In this document: in pieces, positions 20,697 through 29,919 of the stretch
Layout: every line of letters begins with the position of its first letter
Position numbering within the stretch: position 1 is the first letter of the stretch
Source of the DNA: Nitrosomonadales bacterium
GTDB taxonomy: Bacteria; Pseudomonadota; Gammaproteobacteria; Burkholderiales; Gallionellaceae
DNA: 49,423 bases
NCBI GenBank assembly: GCA_016218445.1
Contig: JACREC010000046.1
Span: forward strand, 1-49,423
Direction: 5' to 3'
Position numbers and translations under genes: made by a program
Notes under the pieces: model-generated
The model's input: only the letters and a program-made list of their open reading frames with translations
Databases searched by the model: none
What the model was told of the DNA's origin: nothing

Positions 20697-21330
20697 TGCA
20701 CTACTAACCGTTCGTGCTGAGCCTTTCGACGAAGCTCAGGACAGGCCAGTCGAAGCACCCGCCGAAGGGGGCGCGGCACCAATTGATGCGGTGCAACTCA
20801 AGAAAACTCTGGAAGCCGCCCTGCTGACCACGCAGGAACCGCTGTCGCTGGCCGAACTGAAAAAACTCGGCGATGCGCCGGTGGAAAGCCGACTCATCGA
20901 AGAACTGCTCGAACAACTGGCGCAGGAATACGCGGGCAGCGGCGTGGAACTCAACCGCGTGGCGAACGGCTGGCGCTTCCGCGCCCGCCCCGAAATGCAA
21001 CCCTACCTGGATCGCCTCAACCCGCAGAAGCCGCCGCGCTACTCGCGTGCGGTGATGGAGACGCTCGCCATCATCGCTTACCGCCAGCCGGTGACGCGCG
21101 GCGACATCGAGGAAATTCGCGGCGTGGCCGTGTCCTCGCAAATCCTCAAGACCCTGGAAGTGCGCGGCTGGATTGAAGCCATCGGCACGCGCGACACGCC
21201 GGGCAAACCCGAGCTGTTCGCCACCACCAAACAACTGCTCGACGATCTCAACTTGCGTTCCCTGCAGGAACTGCCTTCGCTGGAAGAAATCGGCTCGCTG
21301 CTGGAACAGGGTGGAAACGTAGGGGCGTGA
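20662..21330 (+). CDS. scpB: segregation and condensation protein B, with repeat-derived N-terminal segment
   Basis: LEAALLTTQEPLSLAELKKL, PRYSRAVMETLAIIAYRQPVTRGDIEEIRGVAVSSQILKTLEVRGWIEAIGTRDTPGKPELFATTKQLL. Start at ATG 20662, overlapping scpA. Confidence 0.92.
   Translation: MSEQAVALPQSDALLTVRAEPFDEAQDRPVEAPAEGGAAPIDAVQLKKTLEAALLTTQEPLSLAELKKLGDAPVESRLIEELLEQLAQEYAGSGVELNRVANGWRFRARPEMQPYLDRLNPQKPPRYSRAVMETLAIIAYRQPVTRGDIEEIRGVAVSSQILKTLEVRGWIEAIGTRDTPGKPELFATTKQLLDDLNLRSLQELPSLEEIGSLLEQGGNVGA
20706..20758. repeat. dispersed repeat (CGTTCGTGCTGAGC..GCTCAGGACAGGCCAGTCGAAGCAC type) translated within scpB
   Basis: accgttcgtgctgagcctttcgacgaagctcaggacaggccagtcgaagcac encodes TVRAEPFDEAQDRPVEAP. 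Confidence 0.7.
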
Positions 21331-21342
21331 TTCATCACGCTC
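21319..21342 (+). repeat. REP-like unit R1 (contains scpB stop codon)
   Basis: gtaggggcgtgattcatcacgctc. Confidence 0.75.
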
Positions 21343-21352
21343 AGAACAAAAT

Positions 21353-21376
21353 GTAGGGGTGCAATTTATTGCGCCC
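21353..21376 (+). repeat. REP-like unit R2
   Basis: gtaggggtgcaatttattgcgccc. Confidence 0.8.
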
Positions 21377-21399
21377 AAAACAACGAAGGCGTGTAAATC

Positions 21400-21423
21400 G
21401 GGCGCGATAAATCGCGCCCCTAC
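21400..21423 (-). repeat. REP-like unit R3 (inverted)
   Basis: gggcgcgataaatcgcgcccctac. Confidence 0.8.
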
Positions 21424-21494
21424 GACATTTGCAGCGCGCAATGCCATCGCCCCCACGACCCAATGACAGCCACACCTTTTTGAGATCCACGTTC

Positions 21495-23309
21495 ATGACC
21501 ACAACCATCAAACCAGCAGGCCGTACCTTGGCCGAGTTCCAGCCACTTAAACCGGCGGAACAGGAGCTGCTGGAGGCATGCCGACAGGGAACGGTTGCGC
21601 GCATTTCGGATAAACGCCCCGAAGCGGCGAATGACAACAACATCGTGCGCGCCGCCTTCCTGCGTTTTCTCGCACTCGGCGGAGACGAGCAAACCCCCGT
21701 TCATGAACACGGCGTTCAACTCCTCGGTGCATGGGTCGAAGGCGTACTGGACATGTGGGCCGCCAGTGTTCCCTCTGATCTTGCTATTTTGGATTGTCAC
21801 TTTGACATCACTCCTGTGTTTCTTGGCGCAAAGATCGCGGGGACACTTAATCTTAGTGGCTGCCAAATTCCCGGCCTAAACGGGGATAGACTTGCTTGCA
21901 ATGGTGGTCTGTTCCTGCACCAAGGCTTTGCTGCCACAGGAGAAGTGCGACTGCTGGGTGCCCAGATCGGCGGAGACCTCGATTGCAGTAGCGCGAAATT
22001 CGATGGCAAGGAGAATGACTATGCACTGTGGGCAGATGGTGTAATGGTTAAAGGCTGCGTATTTCTGAACAAAGGCTGCACTGCTACCGGAGAAGTACGA
22101 CTACTGGGTGCACAGATCGGTGGAAACCTTGATTGCAGCGGCGCGGAATTCGACGACAAGGATGGCAATGCACTGTCGGCAGATGGTGCTGTAATTAAGG
22201 GCAGCGTATTCCTGAACAAAGACACAGATAAAGGCGCGGATAAAAACTTCACTGCCACGGGAGAAGTGCGACTGTTGGGCGCCCGGATCGACGGAGACTT
22301 TGATTGCAGTTGCGCGAAATTCGATGGCAAGAATAACAAAGCACTGTCAGCAGAGGGAATGATGGTCGCAGGAACTTTCTTCTTCCGAAACTTGGTCGAA
22401 CCGGTCAACGGAGTTTCTCTCGCTTCGAGCCATGTGGGCCGCTTGGCAGACGATGCAGGAAGTTGGGGTAAGTGGCTCCATTTGGATGGTTTCACTTACG
22501 ACAGCATTGCCAGCGGCGCGCCGACCGATGCGGTTACACGCCTCGCATGGCTAGACAAGCAATATCAACCACACTCCGGGCTCAATGGAAATGGTGCAGA
22601 CTTCAAACCCCAGCCTTGGCGACAGCTTGCCAAGGTGCTGCGGGAAATGGGCCACGCAGAGAATGCGCGACAAGTGGCAATTGCTTTCGAGCATCGGTTG
22701 CGCAAGGCCAACTTGATTGGGCAGATGCCCAAACATTGGGGCAAGTTGAACTCGTGGTTTTACCGCAATATCAGCCGTGGGGGACATTGGCTGTTCTGGG
22801 TGTTCACCGGTTACGGCTACCGCCCCTTGCGCTTGCTGGCCTGGATATTCGGCGTGTGGATGTTCTGCGGGATGCTTTACTGGTATGTCGCACTGGCTGG
22901 TGTGTTTGCGCCATCCAATCCGCTGGTGTTCCAAAACTTGGCGTACGACGTTTGCAAGCCAGGTCATGTTACACCCGCCCAGCAGGGTAAGGCCGCCAGC
23001 GCCGCCCCGCCGACCATACAAGGCGCGGGCAACTGGTATTTGTGCGAAAAATTACCCGAGGAGTATTCTGGTTTCAGCCCGCTGGCTTATTCGCTGGACG
23101 TGATCCTGCCCTTGGTGGATTTGCAGCAGGAGACCAGTTGGTCGCCCTTGATCCAGACGCCAAAGAATGTCTGGTATCAAGAGTTGGCAGCCTTCGATTT
23201 GAAACACCTCACCCGTTTGGTCTTGTGGTTTGAAATCCTGTTCGGCTGGGTGTCCAGTTTGTTGCTGGTGGCGGTGGTTTCAGGTTTGACCAAACGGCGC
23301 GAAGAATGA
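21495..23309 (+). CDS. pentapeptide-like repeat membrane protein
   Basis: Three near-identical modules TATGEVRLLGAQIGGDLDCSSAKFDGK followed by transmembrane segments (LLAWIFGVWMFCGMLYWYVALAGVF; FGWVSSLLLVAVVSGL). Confidence 0.8.
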   Translation: MTTTIKPAGRTLAEFQPLKPAEQELLEACRQGTVARISDKRPEAANDNNIVRAAFLRFLALGGDEQTPVHEHGVQLLGAWVEGVLDMWAASVPSDLAILDCHFDITPVFLGAKIAGTLNLSGCQIPGLNGDRLACNGGLFLHQGFAATGEVRLLGAQIGGDLDCSSAKFDGKENDYALWADGVMVKGCVFLNKGCTATGEVRLLGAQIGGNLDCSGAEFDDKDGNALSADGAVIKGSVFLNKDTDKGADKNFTATGEVRLLGARIDGDFDCSCAKFDGKNNKALSAEGMMVAGTFFFRNLVEPVNGVSLASSHVGRLADDAGSWGKWLHLDGFTYDSIASGAPTDAVTRLAWLDKQYQPHSGLNGNGADFKPQPWRQLAKVLREMGHAENARQVAIAFEHRLRKANLIGQMPKHWGKLNSWFYRNISRGGHWLFWVFTGYGYRPLRLLAWIFGVWMFCGMLYWYVALAGVFAPSNPLVFQNLAYDVCKPGHVTPAQQGKAASAAPPTIQGAGNWYLCEKLPEEYSGFSPLAYSLDVILPLVDLQQETSWSPLIQTPKNVWYQELAAFDLKHLTRLVLWFEILFGWVSSLLLVAVVSGLTKRREE

Positions 23310-24049
23310 AAGGTTGCGGATCAGGGCGAAATGAATTGCGCCCCTACAATGCGGGAACCCATTCATGCGTAGGGGTGCGATTTATCGCGCCCGATTTGCC
23401 ACCCGAATTTATTGCGCCCGATTTACCGCCTGACACACCGGCATTCAACCCTGATATCCACCATCGTCGTTCCATCCGGTTACGCGGCTACGATTATTCG
23501 CAGGCCGGGGCGTATTTCATAACCCTATGTACGCAAAAACGGGAATGCCTGTTTGGTGGCGTGATGGGTGATGTTATGCAGTTGAACGATGTCGGACGTT
23601 TGGTGAGAAATGTTTGGGATATGTTGCCCGATCATTATGCAGGTGTGACATTGGATACGTTTGTGGTTATGCCAAATCATATTCATGGCATTGTCATGTT
23701 GAACGACGTAGGAGCGCAATTCATTGCGCCCAATAACGATGATGGCGCAATAAATCGGGGCACGATAAATCGCGCCCCTACGATAGGTGAAATCATCCGC
23801 GCATTTAAGGCGCGTTGTACGCACGGCATCAACCAATTGCGCAGTGTGCAAGGCGTGTCAATTTGGCAGCGCAATTATTACGAACACATCATTCGTGACG
23901 AATCCTCGTTGCAGGAAATCCGCGAATACATAACCAATAACCCGGTACAGTGGGCAAATGATCGTGAAAACCCGGATGTCGTGGAGGGCGCGATGAATCA
24001 GGGCGCAATAAATTGCGCCCCTACGGATTTGAAAGATACCAAGGTATGA
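23306..24049 (+). CDS. REP-associated Y1/HUH transposase-like protein (RAYT / IS200-like)
   Basis: HHRRSIRLRGYDYSQAGAYFITLCTQKRECLFG, VVMPNHIHGIVML (HUH), WQRNYYEHIIRDESSLQEIREYITNNPVQW (Tyr). ATG 23306 overlaps upstream stop; core may start near NPDIHHRR. Confidence 0.88.
   Translation: MKGCGSGRNELRPYNAGTHSCVGVRFIAPDLPPEFIAPDLPPDTPAFNPDIHHRRSIRLRGYDYSQAGAYFITLCTQKRECLFGGVMGDVMQLNDVGRLVRNVWDMLPDHYAGVTLDTFVVMPNHIHGIVMLNDVGAQFIAPNNDDGAINRGTINRAPTIGEIIRAFKARCTHGINQLRSVQGVSIWQRNYYEHIIRDESSLQEIREYITNNPVQWANDRENPDVVEGAMNQGAINCAPTDLKDTKV
23324..23347 (-). repeat. REP-like unit R4
   Basis: gggcgaaatgaattgcgcccctac. Confidence 0.75.
23369..23392 (+). repeat. REP-like unit R5
   Basis: gtaggggtgcgatttatcgcgccc. 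Confidence 0.8.
23405..23419 (+). repeat. partial REP-like unit R6, tandem with R5
   Basis: gaatttattgcgccc; encodes second FIAPDLPP copy. Confidence 0.6.
23708..23731 (+). repeat. REP-like unit R7 inside transposase CDS
   Basis: gtaggagcgcaattcattgcgccc, encodes VGAQFIAP. Confidence 0.8.
23742..23781 (-). repeat. REP-like partial plus full unit R8 inside transposase CDS
   Basis: atggcgcaataaatcg + gggcacgataaatcgcgcccctac. Confidence 0.8.
23986..24024 (-). repeat. REP-like partial plus full unit R9 at the 3' end of transposase CDS
   Basis: gggcgcgatgaatca + gggcgcaataaattgcgcccctac. Confidence 0.8.
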
Positions 24050-24849
24050 AGCACATTCAATCCCGCGATAATCCGTTTTTCAAGGAACTCGTCAAACTCG
24101 CCGGTTCGGCGCGTCAGCGCAGGAAGGCCGCGCAAACCCTGCTGGATGGCGTGCATCTGGTTCAGGCGTATCTCGCCTCAGGCGGCAAGCCGCAACATTT
24201 GCTGGTAACACAAGCGGCATTGCAGGATCGCGAAGTGGCGGCATTGCTGAAAAAACTTTCCGCTGTGCCGCTTACGCAACTGGACGATACTTTATTTGCC
24301 GAACTGTCCGAACTCAAGACGCCCAGCGGCATCCTCGCGCTGATCGAGTTGCCGCAGCCCACCGCATCAATTGCCGCCACCTGCTTTGCGCTGTTGCTGG
24401 AAGACATACAAGACCCGGGCAATCTCGGTTCCATGCTGCGTTCCGCTGCCGCAGCGGGATGCGATGCAGTGTTCCTGTCCAAAGGTTGTGCCGATGCATG
24501 GTCGCCCAAGGTGCTGCGCGCGGGGATGGGCGGGCATTTCGTGCTCAGTATCCACGAATCCATGGATTTGCCCGCTGTTGCCGCAGTATTCAAGGGCGAG
24601 CTATTTGCCGCATCGCTGGATGCAAAAACCAGCCTGTATGACTGCGATCTGCGCGGCAAGCTGGCTTTTGTGCTGGGCAATGAAGGGGCGGGGTTATCCG
24701 GAGAATTGCTGGCGGCGGTCAGCCGGCATGTCGCCATTCCCATGCCGGGGAAAGTCGAATCATTGAATGTCGCGGCTGCGGCTGCGGTGTGCTTGTTCGA
24801 GGCCGCGCGGCAGCGCCAATTTACTCATCCTGCAAAAGCACCAGCGTAA
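24046..24849 (+). CDS. TrmH/SpoU family RNA methyltransferase
   Basis: SRDNPFFKELVKLAGSARQRRKAAQTLLDGVHLV, LEDIQDPGNLGSMLRSAAAAGCDAVFLSKGCADAWSPKVLRAGMGGHF, LGNEGAGLS, IPMPGKVESLNVAAAAAVCLFEAARQR. Confidence 0.92.
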   Translation: MKHIQSRDNPFFKELVKLAGSARQRRKAAQTLLDGVHLVQAYLASGGKPQHLLVTQAALQDREVAALLKKLSAVPLTQLDDTLFAELSELKTPSGILALIELPQPTASIAATCFALLLEDIQDPGNLGSMLRSAAAAGCDAVFLSKGCADAWSPKVLRAGMGGHFVLSIHESMDLPAVAAVFKGELFAASLDAKTSLYDCDLRGKLAFVLGNEGAGLSGELLAAVSRHVAIPMPGKVESLNVAAAAAVCLFEAARQRQFTHPAKAPA

Positions 24850-24913
24850 TCCGGTATCCGTATATATCCGGGGCTAATATCACGACCTGTTAATTAAAAC
24901 ATACGTCGCAGAC

Positions 24914-25203
24914 GTGTAGGTTGGGTTAGGCGCGGTCTTTGCACCAAAGGCAGGCAATTCTCTAAGCTCTTCGAGCTTGAGAAGTTGACACCGCCGTAAC
25001 CCAACAAAAACCAGCATTGATGTGCGCCGCCCATCCGCAGATATTGAAGATTGGTTGTTGGGTTACACCCGCAAGAAGTAGGCCGTGGTTGTAAAGGGCT
25101 AAAGCCCAAACAACACACGCTCCGCGATAAAGCCGCTCTGACGATTTCTCATGCGGGATACCGCGTAGAGAATCGCGTAACTTTGTTGAACCCAACCTAC
25201 ATG
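24914..25203. repeat. intergenic composite of TAGGTTGGGTTA-type repeats (both orientations)
   Basis: gtgtaggttgggttaggcgc (24914), cgccgtaacccaaca (~24992), ttgttgggttacaccc (~25055), gttgaacccaacctac (~25185). Confidence 0.65.
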
Positions 25204-25244
25204 ACTAATTTGTAGAGCATGATTTCAATCTGAAAATTTCAAAA

Positions 25245-25334
25245 CCGCATAACCACGGAAAACACGGATAACGCGGAAAAGACCAAAGTTTGGTTTGCAT
25301 TCCGTGTACATCCGTGTCTTCCGTGGTTAACCGC
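25245..25334. repeat. inverted CCACGGAAAACACGG-type repeat
   Basis: ccgcataaccacggaaaacacggataacgcgg vs ccgtgtacatccgtgtcttccgtggttaaccgcc. Confidence 0.6.
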
Positions 25335-25369
25335 CGTTTTCGGGTTTATCCGTATGCGTCCGTGGCTAG

Positions 25370-25813
25370 TCAGGTTTGTTGGTCAAGCGCGTCCGCGCCG
25401 GCTTGCGCGATCTGCCCGTCCTGGAACGAGCGCATGCCGCTGATGCCCAGCCCGCCGATGACATGGCCGTCGCGCTTGAGCGGCACCCCGCCTTCGGCGG
25501 GGATGACGCCGGGCAGGGCGAGATGGATCAGGCGTCCGCTCAGCACCGCATCTTCCGACGCCTTGGTCGGGCGCTGGAATGCGACAGCGGCGCGCGCTTT
25601 GCAGATGGCGGTTTCCACGCTGCCGAACTGGGTGGCGTGGCTGCGTTGCAGATAAAGCAGGTGGCCGCCATCGTCCACTACCGCGATCACCACACGCCAT
25701 TCATTGCGCAGTGCTTCGGCTTCGGCGGCGGCAGCGATGAGTTTGGCGTCGGCAAGCGTGAGGACAGGCTTGCTTGTCTTGTGTGATTCTACGCGTGGGG
25801 CGGAACTGGCCAC
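25370..25813 (-). CDS. GlcG/HbpS-like heme-binding family protein (DUF336)
   Basis: LTLADAKLIAAAAEAEALRNEWRVVIAVVDDGGHLLYLQRSH...KARAAVAFQRPTK...PGVIPAEGGVPLKRDGHVIGGLGISG; GTG start inferred. Confidence 0.82.
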   Translation of the reverse strand: MASSAPRVESHKTSKPVLTLADAKLIAAAAEAEALRNEWRVVIAVVDDGGHLLYLQRSHATQFGSVETAICKARAAVAFQRPTKASEDAVLSGRLIHLALPGVIPAEGGVPLKRDGHVIGGLGISGMRSFQDGQIAQAGADALDQQT

Positions 25814-25815
25814 GA

Positions 25816-27295
<1,480 letters not shown>

Positions 27296-27299
<4 letters not shown>

Positions 27300-27484
27300 C
27301 GAAGCTGTTCGGCTTCTTCCGGCGTCAGTGTGCGTGCTTCATCCGCCAGCATCACCGGGATGCCGTCCTTGATGGCATAGGCGAGACGGTCGGCTTTGCA
27401 GACCAGTTCCTGCTCGGCCTTGCGGTAAACCAGCGGGGATTTGCACAGCGGGCAGACCAGGATTTCAAGCAGTTTGGCGTCCAT
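27296..27484 (-). CDS. Trm112/YcaR family small zinc-ribbon-like protein
   Basis: [46 protein letters not shown]. Confidence 0.9.
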
Positions 27485-28457
27485 TCGGGGCGATCCTTTC
27501 CAGGATGTGTTGGGTAAGCGACGGGTCAACTTGCGCATCCACACGCAGCGCCCAGTATTTTTTTGTGGCGAATGCGGTGCATTTTACCGCATCTTTTTCC
27601 GTCATGAGTACCGCATCGGCATTGGCATAGGCTAAATCATTTGGCGTGTAGCGGTGGTGGTCGGGGAAGGGGTGGGCCTGCACCACCAGCCCAAGATGGT
27701 TGAGGTGTGCGAAAAAGCGCTGCGGATGGCCGATCCCGGCGATGGCGTGCAGGTGCTGACCGTGAAAATCGGCGGCATATGCCGGGGTATTCGGGTTGAG
27801 CAGATTGTAGAAACGTGCGCCATGCAATTGCATGGCATATTCGCCCGCCACAGATGTCCCGCCATTAACGACCACCGCATCTGCTTCGGCCAGACGAGAT
27901 GGCAGCTCGCGTAACGGCCCGGCGGGAAGCAGGAAACCATTGCCGAAGCGGCGTATGCCATCCACTACCACGATTTCAACATCGCGCTGCAAACGGTAAT
28001 GTTGCAGGCCATCATCGCTGAGTAAAACATCGCATTCCGGATGGGCGCGTAATAATCCTCTTGCGGCGGCAACGCGGTCTCGTCCGAACCATACCGGGCA
28101 CAGCTTGCGTTGCGCCATCAGCACCGCTTCATCGCCGGCTGCATCCGGGTCGCTGGAAGGATGTACGGCTTGCGGGGAGGCGGCTTTGCTTGCGTAGCCG
28201 CGGCTGATGATGCCGGGGTGCCAGCCGTTATCCAGCAGTTGCTGTGCCAGCCAGAGCGTGAGCGGAGTTTTGCCGCTGCCGCCGACCGTAATGTTACCCA
28301 CCACGATGACGGGAACCGGCAGTTTTTCGCCGGGCAGGATGCCGCTGCGGTAAAGCGCGCGGCGCATGTTGGCCAGCAGGCGAAATATGAAGCTGACAGG
28401 CAGCAGGATGAGGTGCAGCGGGGTGATGCGATACCAGTATCGTTCCAGCCAGTGCAT
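27465..28457 (-). CDS. lpxK: tetraacyldisaccharide 4'-kinase
   Basis: [52 protein letters not shown]. Confidence 0.94.
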   Translation of the reverse strand: MHWLERYWYRITPLHLILLPVSFIFRLLANMRRALYRSGILPGEKLPVPVIVVGNITVGGSGKTPLTLWLAQQLLDNGWHPGIISRGYASKAASPQAVHPSSDPDAAGDEAVLMAQRKLCPVWFGRDRVAAARGLLRAHPECDVLLSDDGLQHYRLQRDVEIVVVDGIRRFGNGFLLPAGPLRELPSRLAEADAVVVNGGTSVAGEYAMQLHGARFYNLLNPNTPAYAADFHGQHLHAIAGIGHPQRFFAHLNHLGLVVQAHPFPDHHRYTPNDLAYANADAVLMTEKDAVKCTAFATKKYWALRVDAQVDPSLTQHILERIAPNGRQTA

Positions 28458-28460
28458 CCG

Positions 28461-28877
28461 TTATTTTCGGCTGGTGGTGAAGGTGATGCGGCCATAACCG
28501 GCCAGGCGCGCGGCTTCCATGATGTTGATCACGGACTGGTGTGGCGCCTTGGCATCGGCATTGATGATGATGGTGGGGTCGCTCATGTCTCCGGCCGCCT
28601 TGTGCAATTCTTCCGCCAGCCTGTCCACACTATTGAAATTAACCGCTTTGTTATTGAAGGCGTAATGTTCGGAAGCGTCAACAGATACGTTGATTTGCTG
28701 GTCCTTGTGCGTGGAGGATGTATCGCCTTCGGCCTGCGGCAAATTAATTTGAAGGCTGGAAAACCGGGTGTAGGTGGTGGTGACCATCATAAAAATCAGG
28801 ATCACCAGCAACACATCTATCATCGGAATCAGGTTGATTTCCGGTTCCTCACGCATGCGACCGCGCTGGAAGTTCAT
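28461..28877 (-). CDS. exbD: ExbD/TolR family biopolymer transport protein
   Basis: EPEINLIPMIDVLLVILIFMMVTTTY. Confidence 0.9.
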   Translation of the reverse strand: MNFQRGRMREEPEINLIPMIDVLLVILIFMMVTTTYTRFSSLQINLPQAEGDTSSTHKDQQINVSVDASEHYAFNNKAVNFNSVDRLAEELHKAAGDMSDPTIIINADAKAPHQSVINIMEAARLAGYGRITFTTSRK

Positions 28878-28902
28878 ATTATCGCGATCCTCGCGCAGCG
28901 AG

Positions 28903-28950
28903 CCCTAATCCCCCTCGCCCGCAAGCGGGAGAGGGCAGGGGAGAGGGGAC
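28903..28950. repeat. CCCTCGCCCGCAAGCGGGAGAGGG repeat
   Basis: cctaatccccctcgcccgcaagcgggagagggcaggggagagggg between exbD and exbB. Confidence 0.75.
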
Positions 28951-28976
28951 GGACTCAAGCATATTTTCCATGTCCG

Positions 28977-29585
28977 TTAGCCTTTGCGCGCGCCATGCAC
29001 GATTTCCACCAGTTTGATCGCCTGCTGCTCCATCTCGATGATCAGGCTATCCACCTTGGCGCGGAAATGGCGGTAAAAAATCATGCTCGGCACCGCGACG
29101 ACCAGGCCGAATGCGGTGTTATACAGAGCCACCGAGATGCCGTGCGCGAGAACGGCCGGGGTGTTGCCGACGGCTGTTTGTGCGCCGAAAATTTCGATCA
29201 TCCCGACCACCGTGCCGAACAGGCCGAGCAGTGGGCTGATCGAGGCGACCGTACCCAGGGTGGTGAGAAAGTGCTCCAATTCGTGCGCGGCAGTGCGTCC
29301 CGCTTCTTCGATGGAATCTTTCATTACCTCGGGTGAGCTTTTGACGTTCTTCAATCCTGCGGCGAACACACGCCCAAGCGGAGAATTTTCTGCCAGGCGG
29401 GATAGCATGGCTTCGCTGACGCCGTGTTGCTTGAGCTCCTGTATGACTTCATCGAGCAATCCTTGGGGTGCGACATTCTTGTTGCGCAGGAATACCAGAC
29501 GTTCCACGATCAGGGCGACGGCAACCACTGAGGCAATAATCAACAACCAGATGGGCCAACCGGCAGCTTCTACGATAGCGAACAC
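28977..29585 (-). CDS. exbB: MotA/TolQ/ExbB proton channel family protein
   Basis: TLGTVASISPLLGLFGTVVGMIEIF; VALYNTAFGLVVAVPSMIFYRHF. Confidence 0.92.
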   Translation of the reverse strand: MFAIVEAAGWPIWLLIIASVVAVALIVERLVFLRNKNVAPQGLLDEVIQELKQHGVSEAMLSRLAENSPLGRVFAAGLKNVKSSPEVMKDSIEEAGRTAAHELEHFLTTLGTVASISPLLGLFGTVVGMIEIFGAQTAVGNTPAVLAHGISVALYNTAFGLVVAVPSMIFYRHFRAKVDSLIIEMEQQAIKLVEIVHGARKG

Positions 29586-29919
29586 GCGACTCCTCCAAAT
29601 ATGCTTAAATTAAACAATGAGGACTTTATCTTGTTGCATCTGTTTGAGCAAGATTTCTCCCTCAGCGCAGGTTAACCCGGCTTTGTGTAAGCAGTTTTTT
29701 ATTTGTGCACAGGAACTGTGGATAACTTTGTGGGTAAGAAGTATGGAGTGATGCTTAAGCCCTTATCAGATAACCTTTTTTGTTCCGCCGCTTAATTTTT
29801 GAACTCTTAAAAAATATAATAAAAACAATAGGATGCGGTAAGTTGTCGATATGCCGGCGGGGTATCTTGCAGCAAAACGGCGTGGTTCCTTGTGTTGTGG
29901 ATTATTGTGGGATGTCAAT

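Noticed and set aside
21319-24024. Possible CRISPR array
   Set aside because: Repeats are palindromic, occur in both orientations at irregular spacing and overlap genes; no cas genes.
21878-24049. Intact IS200/IS605 element
   Set aside because: The transposase has the RAYT-like C-terminal region, no tnpB, and the surrounding hairpins are short REP-type units present in multiple copies, not IS ends.
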